Source: Silvanigrella paludirubra | GTDB taxonomy: Bacteria; Bdellovibrionota_B; Oligoflexia; Silvanigrellales; Silvanigrellaceae | Assembly (NCBI RefSeq): GCF_009208775.1 | Contig: NZ_WFLM01000005.1 | Span: forward strand, 65,168-129,167 | Length of the DNA stretch: 64,000 nt | Reading direction: 5' to 3' | In this document: piece by piece, positions 45,967 through 55,203 of the stretch | How positions within the stretch are numbered: position 1 is the stretch's first letter | How the letters are laid out: each line of letters starts with the position of its first letter | Translations under genes and position numbers: made by a program | Notes under the pieces: model-generated | What the model was told of the DNA's origin: nothing | Database searches by the model: none | What the model saw: the letters and a program-made list of their open reading frames with translations, nothing else

Positions 45967-47079
45967 ATGCGGGCATCTCTTTTATTAGAGGATGGCACGG
46001 TTTTTCACGGCCAAGGTTTAGGAATTAAGACTGATATTGTTGGTGAAATTGTATTTAACACCGCAATGTCTGGTTATGAAGAAGTCATTTCAGACCCTTC
46101 TTACTTAGGTCAGATTGTCTTATTTACTACAAGTTATATAGGAAATACGGGAATAACACGTGAAGATTTAGAATCTCATAAAATGTTTGCAGAAGGAATG
46201 ATCTGTAAAAATATTTCCTTAATCCCAGATAATCATCGTTCTAAAATTTCATTAGACTGTTACCTAAAAGAGCAGAATAAATGTGCTATTTATGATATAG
46301 ATACTAGACTTATTACTCATAAAATAAGAGAAAAGGGATGCATGTCAGCAATCCTTTCCACAGAAGATCACGACATTTTATCATTAACAAAAAAATTAAA
46401 TAAATTTCAAAAATTATCTCAGACCAATGCTGTCGAAATATACCATCAAGAAAACCCCATCCCAAAGGTTCCCTATTTTAATAAAAATATTTCTAAAAAA
46501 TATAAGGTTGCTGTATTAGATTTTGGTATAAAGCAAGGAATATTAAATTCTTTAACAGAGCTTAATTGTGAGCCTGTATTTTTTTCTCCTTCAAGTTCAA
46601 TTGAAGATATTAAAGCCATCCAACCGGATGGCATTTTTTTTAGCAATGGACCAGGAGATCCCACCATCTTAGCTAAAGAAACAAATATCATTTCTGTTAT
46701 GAAAGAATTACTCGCAAGTTATCCTTGTTTTGGAATTTGCTTAGGACATCAATTAATTGGTCTTTCATTTGGTGCTTCCATTGAAAAACTAAGATTTGGC
46801 CATCATGCCATAAATCATCCAGTAAAGTCTTTAAATCCTGAATCACCTAAAGTTTTAATAACATCTCAAAATCATAATTATATTGTCAATATTGAAAATA
46901 TTTCAAATATATTTGAAGCAACCTATATTCATTTAAACGATGGTACTTTAGCTGGTATGAAACATAAAAATCTACCCATATATTCTGTGCAATTTCACCC
47001 GGAATCAAACCCAGGGCCTCGAGATGCAGAACCTATTTTTAATGATTTTATAAACTCTATGCAAATGAACAGAATATAA
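45967..47079 (+). CDS. carA: Carbamoyl-phosphate synthase small subunit
   Basis: A 370-residue glutaminase subunit. It supplies ammonia to CarB to make carbamoyl phosphate for pyrimidines and arginine. The start ATG 45967 is preceded by GGAGAAG; an upstream in-frame TTG would extend into the leader hairpin. Features are ASLLLEDGTVFHGQGLG at the N-terminus, YEEVISDPSYLGQIV, the glutaminase nucleophile in CFGICLGHQL and the HPE triad residues in QFHPESNPGP. It is followed 11 bases later by carB and then argF in one operon. Confidence 0.96.
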   Translation: MRASLLLEDGTVFHGQGLGIKTDIVGEIVFNTAMSGYEEVISDPSYLGQIVLFTTSYIGNTGITREDLESHKMFAEGMICKNISLIPDNHRSKISLDCYLKEQNKCAIYDIDTRLITHKIREKGCMSAILSTEDHDILSLTKKLNKFQKLSQTNAVEIYHQENPIPKVPYFNKNISKKYKVAVLDFGIKQGILNSLTELNCEPVFFSPSSSIEDIKAIQPDGIFFSNGPGDPTILAKETNIISVMKELLASYPCFGICLGHQLIGLSFGASIEKLRFGHHAINHPVKSLNPESPKVLITSQNHNYIVNIENISNIFEATYIHLNDGTLAGMKHKNLPIYSVQFHPESNPGPRDAEPIFNDFINSMQMNRI

Positions 47080-47090
47080 CGGAGAAAGTC

Positions 47091-50000
47091 ATGCCAAAAA
47101 GAAATGATATAAATAAAATTCTCATTATTGGTTCGGGTCCAATTCAAATAGGTCAAGGCTGCGAGTTTGATTACTCTGGAACTCAAGCATGCTTAGCTCT
47201 TAAAGACGAAGGGTATGAAGTTGTTCTTATCAATTCAAACCCTGCTACCATTATGACTGATAAAGAAACAGCAAATAAAGTTTATATAGAACCATTAACA
47301 ATAGAATCAATTACAAAAATAATTGAAATAGAAAAACCCGATGCTATTTTACCAACTATGGGTGGTCAAGTTGCTTTAAATTTATTTATGGATCTTTATA
47401 AATCCGGAATTTTAGAAGAACATAACGTAAAAGCGATTGGAGTGAACCCTAAAACAGTAGACTTAGCTGAAGATAGAAGAGAATTTAAAAATCTTGTTAC
47501 CTCTATGGGCTATGACGTCGTGCGTGGGGACTTAGTTTCAAATAAAACAGATGCATTTAAAGTTGCAGAAGAACTTTCTTATCCTTTAATCATTCGAGCC
47601 TCATTTACTTTAGGAGGAACGGGTGGTGGAATCGCATTCAATTCAACTCAATTTGAAGAGCTTGTCGATGCCGCATTTGCTGCCAGTACGCACGCAGAAA
47701 TCTCTATTGAAGAATCTATCATTGGCTGGAAAGAATACGAACTTGAAGTCATGAGAGATAAAAATGGGAATTTTGTTGTTATTTGCGGAATAGAAAACGT
47801 AAATCCAATGGGAGTTCACACTGGAGATTCCATTACAGTCGCTCCTTGTATGACACTTACAGATAGAGAATATCAACAATTACGTAACAGCTCAAAAAGA
47901 ATTTTTGAAGAAATAGGAATGGAAACAGGTGGAGCAAATATTCAATATGCCATTCATCCTGATACAGGAAGAGTTGTTGTCATTGAAATGAACCCACGTG
48001 TTTCTAGAAGTTCTGCCCTTGTTTCTAAGGCAACAGGATACCCTATTGCACGCATCTCTGCGAAATTAGCAGTTGGCTTAACTCTAGATGAAATTAAAAA
48101 TGAAATTACTAAAGTAACAAGCGCTGCTTTTGAACCTTCGATAGATTATGTCGTCGTAAAAATACCCCGCTGGGATTTTGAAAAATACAAAGAAGCTGAC
48201 AACAGGCTTGGAATTCAAATGAAATCCGTTGGCGAAGTTTTAGCTTTTGGCTGTTCTTTTAAAGATGCCTTTCAAAAAGCCTGGCGTTCCCTTGAAAAAA
48301 ATATTGATGGTTGGTCTCGTAGTAAAAAAGAATATTCCATTTCTGAGCTAAAAATTCTTTTAAAAACACCTACACCTGCTTTATTTGATTATATAAAAGA
48401 AGCATTTTATAAAGATATGGATATAGAAGAAATTTATTCTTTAACTGGTGTTGGAAAATGGTTTTTGTATCAATTATATGATTTGTATCTATTAGAAAAA
48501 GATCTTTTAAAAGAAAAATATCCGCTTTCAATTGATAAATTAACAAGAGCAAAAAAAGATGGATTTAGTAACACACAAATAGCAAAATTAATTTCAACAG
48601 ATAAAAAATTAATAGAACAACAACTTAATGATTTTAATATTAAGCCAACATTTAAAATGGTTGATACCTGTGCTGGTGAATTTGAAGCCAAAACCCCTTA
48701 TTATTTTAAAACTTATGAAACTCAAAATGAAAATCGAATTTCTAATAATAAAAAAATTGTAATTTTAGGAAGTGGACCAAATCGAATAGGACAGGGCGTC
48801 GAATTTGATTATTCTTGTGTTCATGCTGTTAAAGCGGCACAAGAATTAGGATTTGAATCCATTCTCGTTAATTCAAATCCAGAAACAGTAAGTACCGATT
48901 TTTATATTTCTGATAAATTATATATGGAGCCTTTAATTGAAGAAGACGTATTAGATATTTTAAATCAAGAAAAACCATATGGTGTTTTTATTCAATTTGG
49001 CGGCCAAAGCCCTTTAAAGCTTGCAAAGTGCATTGAAAAAGCAGGATATAAAATTTTAGGAACTTCTTTTAATTCACTTGAGCTTGCTGAAGATAGAGAG
49101 TTATTCGGAAAAGTATTAAGTAAACTAAATATTAAAGCCCCCCCGTTTGGAACAGCAAAAAGTATAGAAGAAGCTTTAAAAATTGCAAACGACATTTCGT
49201 ATCCCGTTTTAGTACGCCCTTCTTTTGTATTAGGCGGTAGAGGAATGGCAGTTGTTTATAATAAAAATCAATTATTAAATTATTTTGAAAAAGCATTAAA
49301 GATAGATACCACAAAACCCGTTTTAATTGACAAATATTTAGAAGGGGCTATTGAGTTTGATATCGATCTTTTATGCGATGGCAATGATGTATATATTCCA
49401 ACCGTAATGGAACACATAGAAGAAGCAGGAATTCATTCTGGCGATAGTTCATGCATTATCCCCTCAATCAGCGCAAAAGAAATGCATTTAAATAAAATAA
49501 AAGAAATTTCCAAAAATTTAGCTTTAGAATTAAATACAATTGGCTTGATGAATATACAAATTGCAATTTATCAAGACGAAGTATATGTTCTTGAAGTAAA
49601 TCCAAGAAGCTCAAGATCAATTCCATTTGTTTCAAAAGCCACACAAGTTCCTATGGCTAAATTAGGTGCATATCTTTGTTTAGGAAAAAAATTAAACGAA
49701 TTAGTTATACAAAATGAAATATTAAATACCGAAAAATATTTTATTAAGGTACCTGTTTTTCCTTTTCAAAAATTCCCAAATTTTACACCAATACTTGGCC
49801 CAGAAATGCGTTCTATTGGTGAAATAATGTCAAATGCAAATAACTTAGGTGAATTATTTGCAAAAGGATATATATCTGCAGGTCTTAATTTGAATAAAGA
49901 TGGGCATATTTTATTATGTGCAAATGAAAATTATTTAAGTAATTTAAAAGAAAATATCGGTTTAATTTCAGAAATATCTAACAAAATTATTCTTGTTCAA

Positions 50001-50219
50001 TCAAAAAATAATTCTGATCAAAACATCATAAATCAAATAAAAAATAATCAAGTATTAATGGTGATTGCTCCCTATGAAGATGCATTTTTAGAGAATAATA
50101 ATGATTATTCATTTATTACAAAACTTGCTGTTCAATATAAAATTCCAATTGCTTCAACAATAAGATCCATAGAAGCCTTAATACAAGCCGTTCTATTTTT
50201 AAAAAGAGGTTCTTTATGA
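47091..50219 (+). CDS. carB: Carbamoyl-phosphate synthase large subunit
   Basis: A 1042-residue synthetase with two homologous halves, slightly shorter than the roughly 1070 residues of E. coli. Each half has a nucleotide-binding opening (IIGSGPIQIGQGCEFDYSG and ILGSGPNRIGQGVEFDYS) and an ATP-grasp domain (for example ASFTLGGTGGG and VLGGRGMAVVYN). Between them lies an oligomerisation region, and the C-terminal MGS-like regulatory domain (about residues 930-1042) is short and divergent. This suggests altered allosteric control by UMP or ornithine. It follows carA closely and overlaps argF by 4 bases. Confidence 0.95.
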   Translation: MPKRNDINKILIIGSGPIQIGQGCEFDYSGTQACLALKDEGYEVVLINSNPATIMTDKETANKVYIEPLTIESITKIIEIEKPDAILPTMGGQVALNLFMDLYKSGILEEHNVKAIGVNPKTVDLAEDRREFKNLVTSMGYDVVRGDLVSNKTDAFKVAEELSYPLIIRASFTLGGTGGGIAFNSTQFEELVDAAFAASTHAEISIEESIIGWKEYELEVMRDKNGNFVVICGIENVNPMGVHTGDSITVAPCMTLTDREYQQLRNSSKRIFEEIGMETGGANIQYAIHPDTGRVVVIEMNPRVSRSSALVSKATGYPIARISAKLAVGLTLDEIKNEITKVTSAAFEPSIDYVVVKIPRWDFEKYKEADNRLGIQMKSVGEVLAFGCSFKDAFQKAWRSLEKNIDGWSRSKKEYSISELKILLKTPTPALFDYIKEAFYKDMDIEEIYSLTGVGKWFLYQLYDLYLLEKDLLKEKYPLSIDKLTRAKKDGFSNTQIAKLISTDKKLIEQQLNDFNIKPTFKMVDTCAGEFEAKTPYYFKTYETQNENRISNNKKIVILGSGPNRIGQGVEFDYSCVHAVKAAQELGFESILVNSNPETVSTDFYISDKLYMEPLIEEDVLDILNQEKPYGVFIQFGGQSPLKLAKCIEKAGYKILGTSFNSLELAEDRELFGKVLSKLNIKAPPFGTAKSIEEALKIANDISYPVLVRPSFVLGGRGMAVVYNKNQLLNYFEKALKIDTTKPVLIDKYLEGAIEFDIDLLCDGNDVYIPTVMEHIEEAGIHSGDSSCIIPSISAKEMHLNKIKEISKNLALELNTIGLMNIQIAIYQDEVYVLEVNPRSSRSIPFVSKATQVPMAKLGAYLCLGKKLNELVIQNEILNTEKYFIKVPVFPFQKFPNFTPILGPEMRSIGEIMSNANNLGELFAKGYISAGLNLNKDGHILLCANENYLSNLKENIGLISEISNKIILVQSKNNSDQNIINQIKNNQVLMVIAPYEDAFLENNNDYSFITKLAVQYKIPIASTIRSIEALIQAVLFLKRGSL

Positions 50220-51160
50220 AATTAAAAGGTCGTTCTTTATCAACATTACTTGATATTTCTCAAAATGAATTCTTTTATTTGCTAGAACTATCTCATAAAG
50301 TAAAAAAAGAAAAACGAGATCGTATTTTTCCAAAAAGACTGATCAATAAAAATATTGCTTTAATTTTTGAGAAATCAAGCACCCGAACAAGATCTTCTTT
50401 TGTTGTAGCCGCTCATGATGAAGGAGCGAATGCAGAATTTTTAAACAGAAACGATATTCATTTTGGAAAAAAAGAATCTGTTAAAGATACAGCACGTGTT
50501 TTAGGAAGATTATTTGACGGAATTATGTTTCGTGGCTTTGAACAAAAAACTCTCGAAGATCTCATTCAATATTCAGGAGTTCCTGTTTGGAATGCTTTAA
50601 CAGATGATCATCACCCAACCCAAGCATTGGCAGATATTATGACTTGCCAAGAAAAACTTGGAAACTTAAAAGGAAAAAAAATTGTTTACTTAGGTGACGG
50701 AGCCAATAATGTTGCACATTCACTTATGATTGCATCTTGCTATGCAGGAATGCATATTGTTATTTGTTCTCCAGAATCAAGAAGACCAAATGATTTTATT
50801 ATAAAAGAATGTTTGAAAATAAATAAAGAAACAGGTTCCATTCTTGAATTTGAAACCTCTCCCATGAACGCTATCATTGATGCAGATTGTTTATATACTG
50901 ATGTTTGGATATCAATGGGAGAAGAAGAAAATAAAGAAGCTAAAGAGCGTATAGAATTATTAAAACCATATCAAATTAACAGTGAAATAATGGCAGCAAC
51001 AAAAAACAAAAATACTTTATTTTTACATTGTTTACCTGCAATCAAAGGTATGGAAGTTACAGAAGAGATTTTTGAATCAATGAATAGCGCTGTATTTGAT
51101 CAGGCAGAAAACAGAATGCACACAATAAAGGCTCTTTTAATTGCAACGATGCAAGATTAA
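50216..51160 (+). CDS. argF: Ornithine carbamoyltransferase
   Basis: A 314-residue transferase forming citrulline from carbamoyl phosphate and ornithine. The carbamoyl-phosphate loop STRTR is at 55-59, with DDHHPTQALADIM, and the ornithine-side HCLPA motif near residue 270 is present. Its ATG overlaps the carB stop (ATGA), so translation is coupled and the operon couples carbamoyl-phosphate production to arginine synthesis. The stop shares TTAA with the convergent lepB stop. No arginine repressor box was recognised. Confidence 0.95.
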   Translation: MKLKGRSLSTLLDISQNEFFYLLELSHKVKKEKRDRIFPKRLINKNIALIFEKSSTRTRSSFVVAAHDEGANAEFLNRNDIHFGKKESVKDTARVLGRLFDGIMFRGFEQKTLEDLIQYSGVPVWNALTDDHHPTQALADIMTCQEKLGNLKGKKIVYLGDGANNVAHSLMIASCYAGMHIVICSPESRRPNDFIIKECLKINKETGSILEFETSPMNAIIDADCLYTDVWISMGEEENKEAKERIELLKPYQINSEIMAATKNKNTLFLHCLPAIKGMEVTEEIFESMNSAVFDQAENRMHTIKALLIATMQD

Positions 51161-51870
51161 TTTTTAATTGGTTGAAACCATCTTTCATTTCGAAATGATG
51201 GTAAAAAGGATCCTTCTTTATCATAAGTTGAATAAGAAATTAAAAATGCTCTACCATAGATACGATCTTGATCCATAAATCCCCAGAATCTACCATCTGA
51301 AGAATTATCTCTATTGTCACCTAATACAAGCAATTTATTAGGTGGTACAACCCAAGTTTGTGTTTCAGCATCCGTTAAGCTGTTCCATTTTCTTTTTAAA
51401 ATATAATGAGGGTATTTGCTAAATCCAGATTCAACAAAAAGGTTAAAACTATCAGCTGTTTCTCCACCACCCAAATTTTCGAGCGGAGTTCTGTCAATCT
51501 GAAGTTCTTGTTTTGCTAAAACACCATTTATTGTTAAAATACCGTTTGCAAATGTTATTTTATCTCCAGGAAGGCCAACAACTCTTTTAATTAATGTCAA
51601 TTGATTTTCGGACTCTGGGCCCTGAAATACGACAATATCTCCACGGTCTGGCTGACTCCAACTAAATATTCTTGTTTGCATAAATGGTAACATTATTCCA
51701 TATGATAACTTATTAACAACGACGTGATCCCCAATTTTTAATGTAGGCAATAATGAACCTGTAGGTATTACATACCAGTTTAAAAAAGTTGATCTAAATA
51801 TAAAAATTGCAGTAACTATGAATAATATGGATTTCAATTCATTTATAAGTCTGTTCATAAAAAAAATCAC
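51157..51870 (-). CDS. lepB: Signal peptidase I
   Basis: A 237-residue membrane-anchored serine protease that removes signal peptides from exported proteins. One N-terminal membrane helix (about residues 12-32) is followed by the catalytic Ser39 in YVIPTGSLLPTL (normally SGSMxP, so Met is replaced by Leu). The general base Lys95 lies in TLIKRVVGLPGDKI, and LGDNRDNSSDGRFWG closes the active site. It is short, consistent with a single-helix type. It is monocistronic and converges on argF with a shared stop. Confidence 0.94.
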   Translation of the reverse strand: MIFFMNRLINELKSILFIVTAIFIFRSTFLNWYVIPTGSLLPTLKIGDHVVVNKLSYGIMLPFMQTRIFSWSQPDRGDIVVFQGPESENQLTLIKRVVGLPGDKITFANGILTINGVLAKQELQIDRTPLENLGGGETADSFNLFVESGFSKYPHYILKRKWNSLTDAETQTWVVPPNKLLVLGDNRDNSSDGRFWGFMDQDRIYGRAFLISYSTYDKEGSFLPSFRNERWFQPIKN

Positions 51871-51943
51871 CTCGTTTACAAGAGCCCATTAGGGTATATC
51901 ATAGAATGTCATAAATGCGAGAGGAAGTAAAAGGAGGTTTCTT

Positions 51944-54001
51944 TTGAAAATATTAAAAAAGTTCATAAATGGAATAGATAAATTTATTCATGCTGGAAAT
52001 TATAAGTATGATTTAAACTCTATCCTCTCAAGCGCAAATCCTAAATTATCACTTGAAGAAAGAGTAGAATGGATTCAAAAACTGATGTTTTGGATACGAT
52101 CCACAGAAAAAATTCCAATTCAATTTGATCCAACTATTGGCCAAATTCATACTGCGCGAGTAAGCTTTATATTACAACTTCTTGATAGAAATATAGAGTG
52201 GAAAAAAGCGGTATCTCAAACATTTCGATCCGTAATTTTAGAAACAAATGCACTTCAGTTATTTAGTCACACTGGACTACCAAAAGAAGCTGGTTTTCTT
52301 CAAGAAGCTACTGATAGAATCATGAATAAAATCATCCCCACCCCTCCGGATGACAAAGAACTTTCAGAATTATTTTTAAAAATTTTTCCGAGAGAAGAAG
52401 ATGCTATTTGGATTGAAAATCTTAGCCAAGAAACCATAAGTAAAATTCATGAACTCATTACATTTGAATCCGATAAAAATGAATTATGGTATAAAATGAG
52501 AGATGATATTGCTGATGCTATATATATTTTAACAAGCCAAATTCATGCTATTGGATTATCAGATGCCATCCGAACAAGAACAAATATAAAACATATAAGA
52601 GATTCCCCTTTTATTACATTGAGTGATTGTATTGATAAATTTTTAAATTCTTATATTGAAGCAAATTCAACAGAACTCCAACATTTAATCTTATTATGTG
52701 ATTCAAATATAATTGAATGTAAAAAATCTTTACAAGAAGTATTCCAACACCTTGATGAGTTTGGTGTAAGTGTGACTTTAGTGTATCAGCTTGAAAAAAT
52801 TTCTTATCACCTTGCTAGATTAGAAATTCTTTTAACATTTTTACACTCTCGTGACAAAATTGTTAAATCAAATATTATATCTTTATTTATTTCTAAATTA
52901 ATTCGAGAAAGTCTTGATAAAAAAAGCGTTATAGCATTAATTCAAACAAACTTAAACCAATTATCTAGAAAAATTGCTGAACGATCTGGAACAACAGGAG
53001 AACATTACCTAACAAATAATAAAAAAGAATATTTTGATATGTTTAAATCTGCTGGAGGAGGCGGTATTATTACCGCATTTACAACATTATTAAAATTTTT
53101 TATTGTTTCTTTAAAACTCCCGCATTTTTTTGAAGGTTTTTTTTCCACAGTAAATTACGCAGGAAGTTTTATATTTATTCAATTATGCGGTTTTACATTA
53201 GCAACCAAACAGCCTTCAATGACCGCTTCTTCATTAGCTGTAAAGCTTCATAACACCCAAGACGAAGCTTTGCTAAAAGACTTTGTAGATGAAGTAACAA
53301 AACTAACTCGATCCCAATTTGCTGCTATATTTGGAAACCTTGCCCTTGTTATACCTAGTGCTTTTATTATTGATTTTATCTTTAAATATTTTACAGGACA
53401 TAGTGTATTAACTCCCGATAAAGCGATATCAACTGTAAAATCAATTTCTATATTAGGACCCAGTATTTTTTATGCTATTTTTACTGGATTTTTACTTTGG
53501 ATATCAAGCCTTGCCGCAGGCTGGCTTGAAAACTGGGCTGTTTATAGAAGAGTTCCAGAAGCATTAGCCAAAAATAAAAGATTGATTTTTGTATTTGGAA
53601 AAGAAAAAGCGGAAAAAATATCATCCTTTTTTGCGCATAATATTTCGGGATTTGGTGGTAATATTTCACTTGGATTTATGCTTGGCATGATTCCACAGTT
53701 TGGAATATTTTTAGGTCTTCCCATTGACGTTAGGCACGTTACTTTATCTACAGGTTCATTTTCATTTGCCATTTCTTCTATTGGCATTTCTGGGATAGGA
53801 AAATTCGAGTTTATATTAGCATTTTTTGGAATTATTATGATTGGACTTTTAAACCTATCTGTTAGCTTTTGGCTTGCTATGTCTGTAGCTATTCGAGCAA
53901 GAAAAATTCAAAGCGTTGGAAGAAAAAAATTAAGAGCGGCTATATTTAAACGTCTTATTACTTCCCCACTCGAATTTTTCTATCCTACTTCTAAAAAATA
54001 A
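51944..54001 (+). CDS. PF10136-type membrane protein, annotated in relatives as site-specific recombinase Gcr
   Basis: A 685-residue protein starting at TTG 51944 with an excellent AAGGAGG upstream. The N-terminal about 350 residues are soluble and helical. The C-terminal half has about six hydrophobic segments, including NYAGSFIFIQLCGFTLATKQ and LGFMLGMIPQFGIFLGLPID, followed by a final segment near FFGIIMIGLLNLSVSFWLAM. The family is named after a Neisseria gonorrhoeae recombinase claim, but no catalytic motif of a recombinase is visible and the protein looks like an integral membrane protein. Function is therefore unclear. It is monocistronic with its own terminator. Confidence 0.7.
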   Translation: MKILKKFINGIDKFIHAGNYKYDLNSILSSANPKLSLEERVEWIQKLMFWIRSTEKIPIQFDPTIGQIHTARVSFILQLLDRNIEWKKAVSQTFRSVILETNALQLFSHTGLPKEAGFLQEATDRIMNKIIPTPPDDKELSELFLKIFPREEDAIWIENLSQETISKIHELITFESDKNELWYKMRDDIADAIYILTSQIHAIGLSDAIRTRTNIKHIRDSPFITLSDCIDKFLNSYIEANSTELQHLILLCDSNIIECKKSLQEVFQHLDEFGVSVTLVYQLEKISYHLARLEILLTFLHSRDKIVKSNIISLFISKLIRESLDKKSVIALIQTNLNQLSRKIAERSGTTGEHYLTNNKKEYFDMFKSAGGGGIITAFTTLLKFFIVSLKLPHFFEGFFSTVNYAGSFIFIQLCGFTLATKQPSMTASSLAVKLHNTQDEALLKDFVDEVTKLTRSQFAAIFGNLALVIPSAFIIDFIFKYFTGHSVLTPDKAISTVKSISILGPSIFYAIFTGFLLWISSLAAGWLENWAVYRRVPEALAKNKRLIFVFGKEKAEKISSFFAHNISGFGGNISLGFMLGMIPQFGIFLGLPIDVRHVTLSTGSFSFAISSIGISGIGKFEFILAFFGIIMIGLLNLSVSFWLAMSVAIRARKIQSVGRKKLRAAIFKRLITSPLEFFYPTSKK

Positions 54002-54040
54002 AACAATTCTTAAAAATTGATTTTTTGAATTGTTTTATTT
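53996..54040. terminator. Bidirectional terminator between the Gcr-type and PhnD-like genes
   Basis: AAATAAAACAATTC (53996-54009) pairs perfectly with 54027-54040. The loop can extend the stem through AAAAA/TTTTT. T-rich sequence follows on the plus strand and the element lies just past the stop of each convergent gene. Confidence 0.75.
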
Positions 54041-54044
54041 TAAT

Positions 54045-54947
54045 TTATTTTTTACTAAAAATACTAGATATATCTAATCCTGAACTTTCAACTTCTTTCA
54101 CAAATTCTGCATAATCTTTATTATCTGATTTAACAGGTGTTAATTCTTGCATATTATTAATATGGTTTGGATATTCTTTAATACAAGCCGGAATGGCAAG
54201 AGTTAATTTATCTTTCATTTCTTTTGTCAACCCTTTACGAACATAAACAGGTTCATTTGGAATGGATTTAGATAGCCATAATACTCTTGTTTCTTTAGAA
54301 ATATTTGGATAAATATTTTCCACACGACTTCTTGCATCATTTATTTTACCCGTTTTGGCATCGGGACCATTATAATAAGCAGCCGTGGCATCGACTTGTC
54401 CTTGCATTAAAGCAATGATTGATGCATCCATACTTCCCGTTGGTACTTCTTGTGAAAACTTTTTATTATTTTTTTTCATTAAAATAGAAGGGAATATATA
54501 ACTTGAAGCAGAACTTGCATCTGAATAAGCAAACTTTTTTCCATTTAAGTCATTGACATTTTTAATAGGAGAGTTTTCTTTTACAAAAATTGCGGATTGA
54601 TAACTATTTGAACCATAGCGAATAATTTGTAAAATTGGTTCAACACCAAACTTATTTTTTGCTATTAAATAACTAACAATATCTCCAAATGCCATATCTA
54701 CTTTTTGAGCGCCAATTGCTTCAACAACTGCAATATAGCTATTTGGAACTTGTATATCGACAAATATTTTTGCTTTATCTTCAATACATTTTGCTACTGG
54801 TTTTGCATTATCTAAAGCTTTTGCCGCATGCCCTGAGGGTACAATTGCAATTTTAAATGGATTATTTCTAGTACCTAATGAATCTGCAGCATAACAATTT
54901 GAAATCGTAAAAAAAGCATAAATGGAAGCTAACAATTTTAATTTCAT
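54045..54947 (-). CDS. PhnD-like phosphate/phosphonate ABC transporter substrate-binding protein
   Basis: A 300-residue exported binding protein of the PhnD/SsuA/transferrin-like family. The start ATG 54947 has GAGGG 8 bases upstream; another ATG 15 bases earlier overlaps that site. A signal peptide ends at CYAAD. The ligand-binding core includes KIAIVPSGHAAKALDNAKP, DMAFGDIVSYLIA, NDLNGKKFAYSDASSASSY and GSMDASIIALMQGQVDATA. No permease or ATPase gene of a phosphonate transporter is nearby, so it is an orphan binding protein here and its ligand (phosphonate, phosphite or other oxyanion) is unknown. Confidence 0.82.
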   Translation of the reverse strand: MKLKLLASIYAFFTISNCYAADSLGTRNNPFKIAIVPSGHAAKALDNAKPVAKCIEDKAKIFVDIQVPNSYIAVVEAIGAQKVDMAFGDIVSYLIAKNKFGVEPILQIIRYGSNSYQSAIFVKENSPIKNVNDLNGKKFAYSDASSASSYIFPSILMKKNNKKFSQEVPTGSMDASIIALMQGQVDATAAYYNGPDAKTGKINDARSRVENIYPNISKETRVLWLSKSIPNEPVYVRKGLTKEMKDKLTLAIPACIKEYPNHINNMQELTPVKSDNKDYAEFVKEVESSGLDISSIFSKK

Positions 54948-54990
54948 AAAGAAAACCCTCATTATTTCTCTATTTAGTATAAACTACGCT

Positions 54991-55019
54991 CATATAAATT
55001 ATTTATTTTTATTTGTCAA
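54991..55019 (-). promoter_or_regulatory. Candidate promoter for the PhnD-like gene
   Basis: On the minus strand TTGACA (55019-55014) is separated by 17 bases from TATATG (54996-54991). The spacing is optimal and the position about 45 bases before the start codon is suitable. Confidence 0.5.
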
Positions 55020-55203
55020 AACCAAAATATTTTTGAAATTAAAAATAGAAATTAATAATTTTAATTAGTTATAAGATATTGAAAAATCTTAAGATACAAA
55101 TCAAAGTTTGATAATTATATGGTTGAATGATATCAAAAATTGTTTTTCTGTCAAATCGAAAGGGAAAGAAAAATATTTTTAAAAATATATGAGGATTTTA
55201 TTC

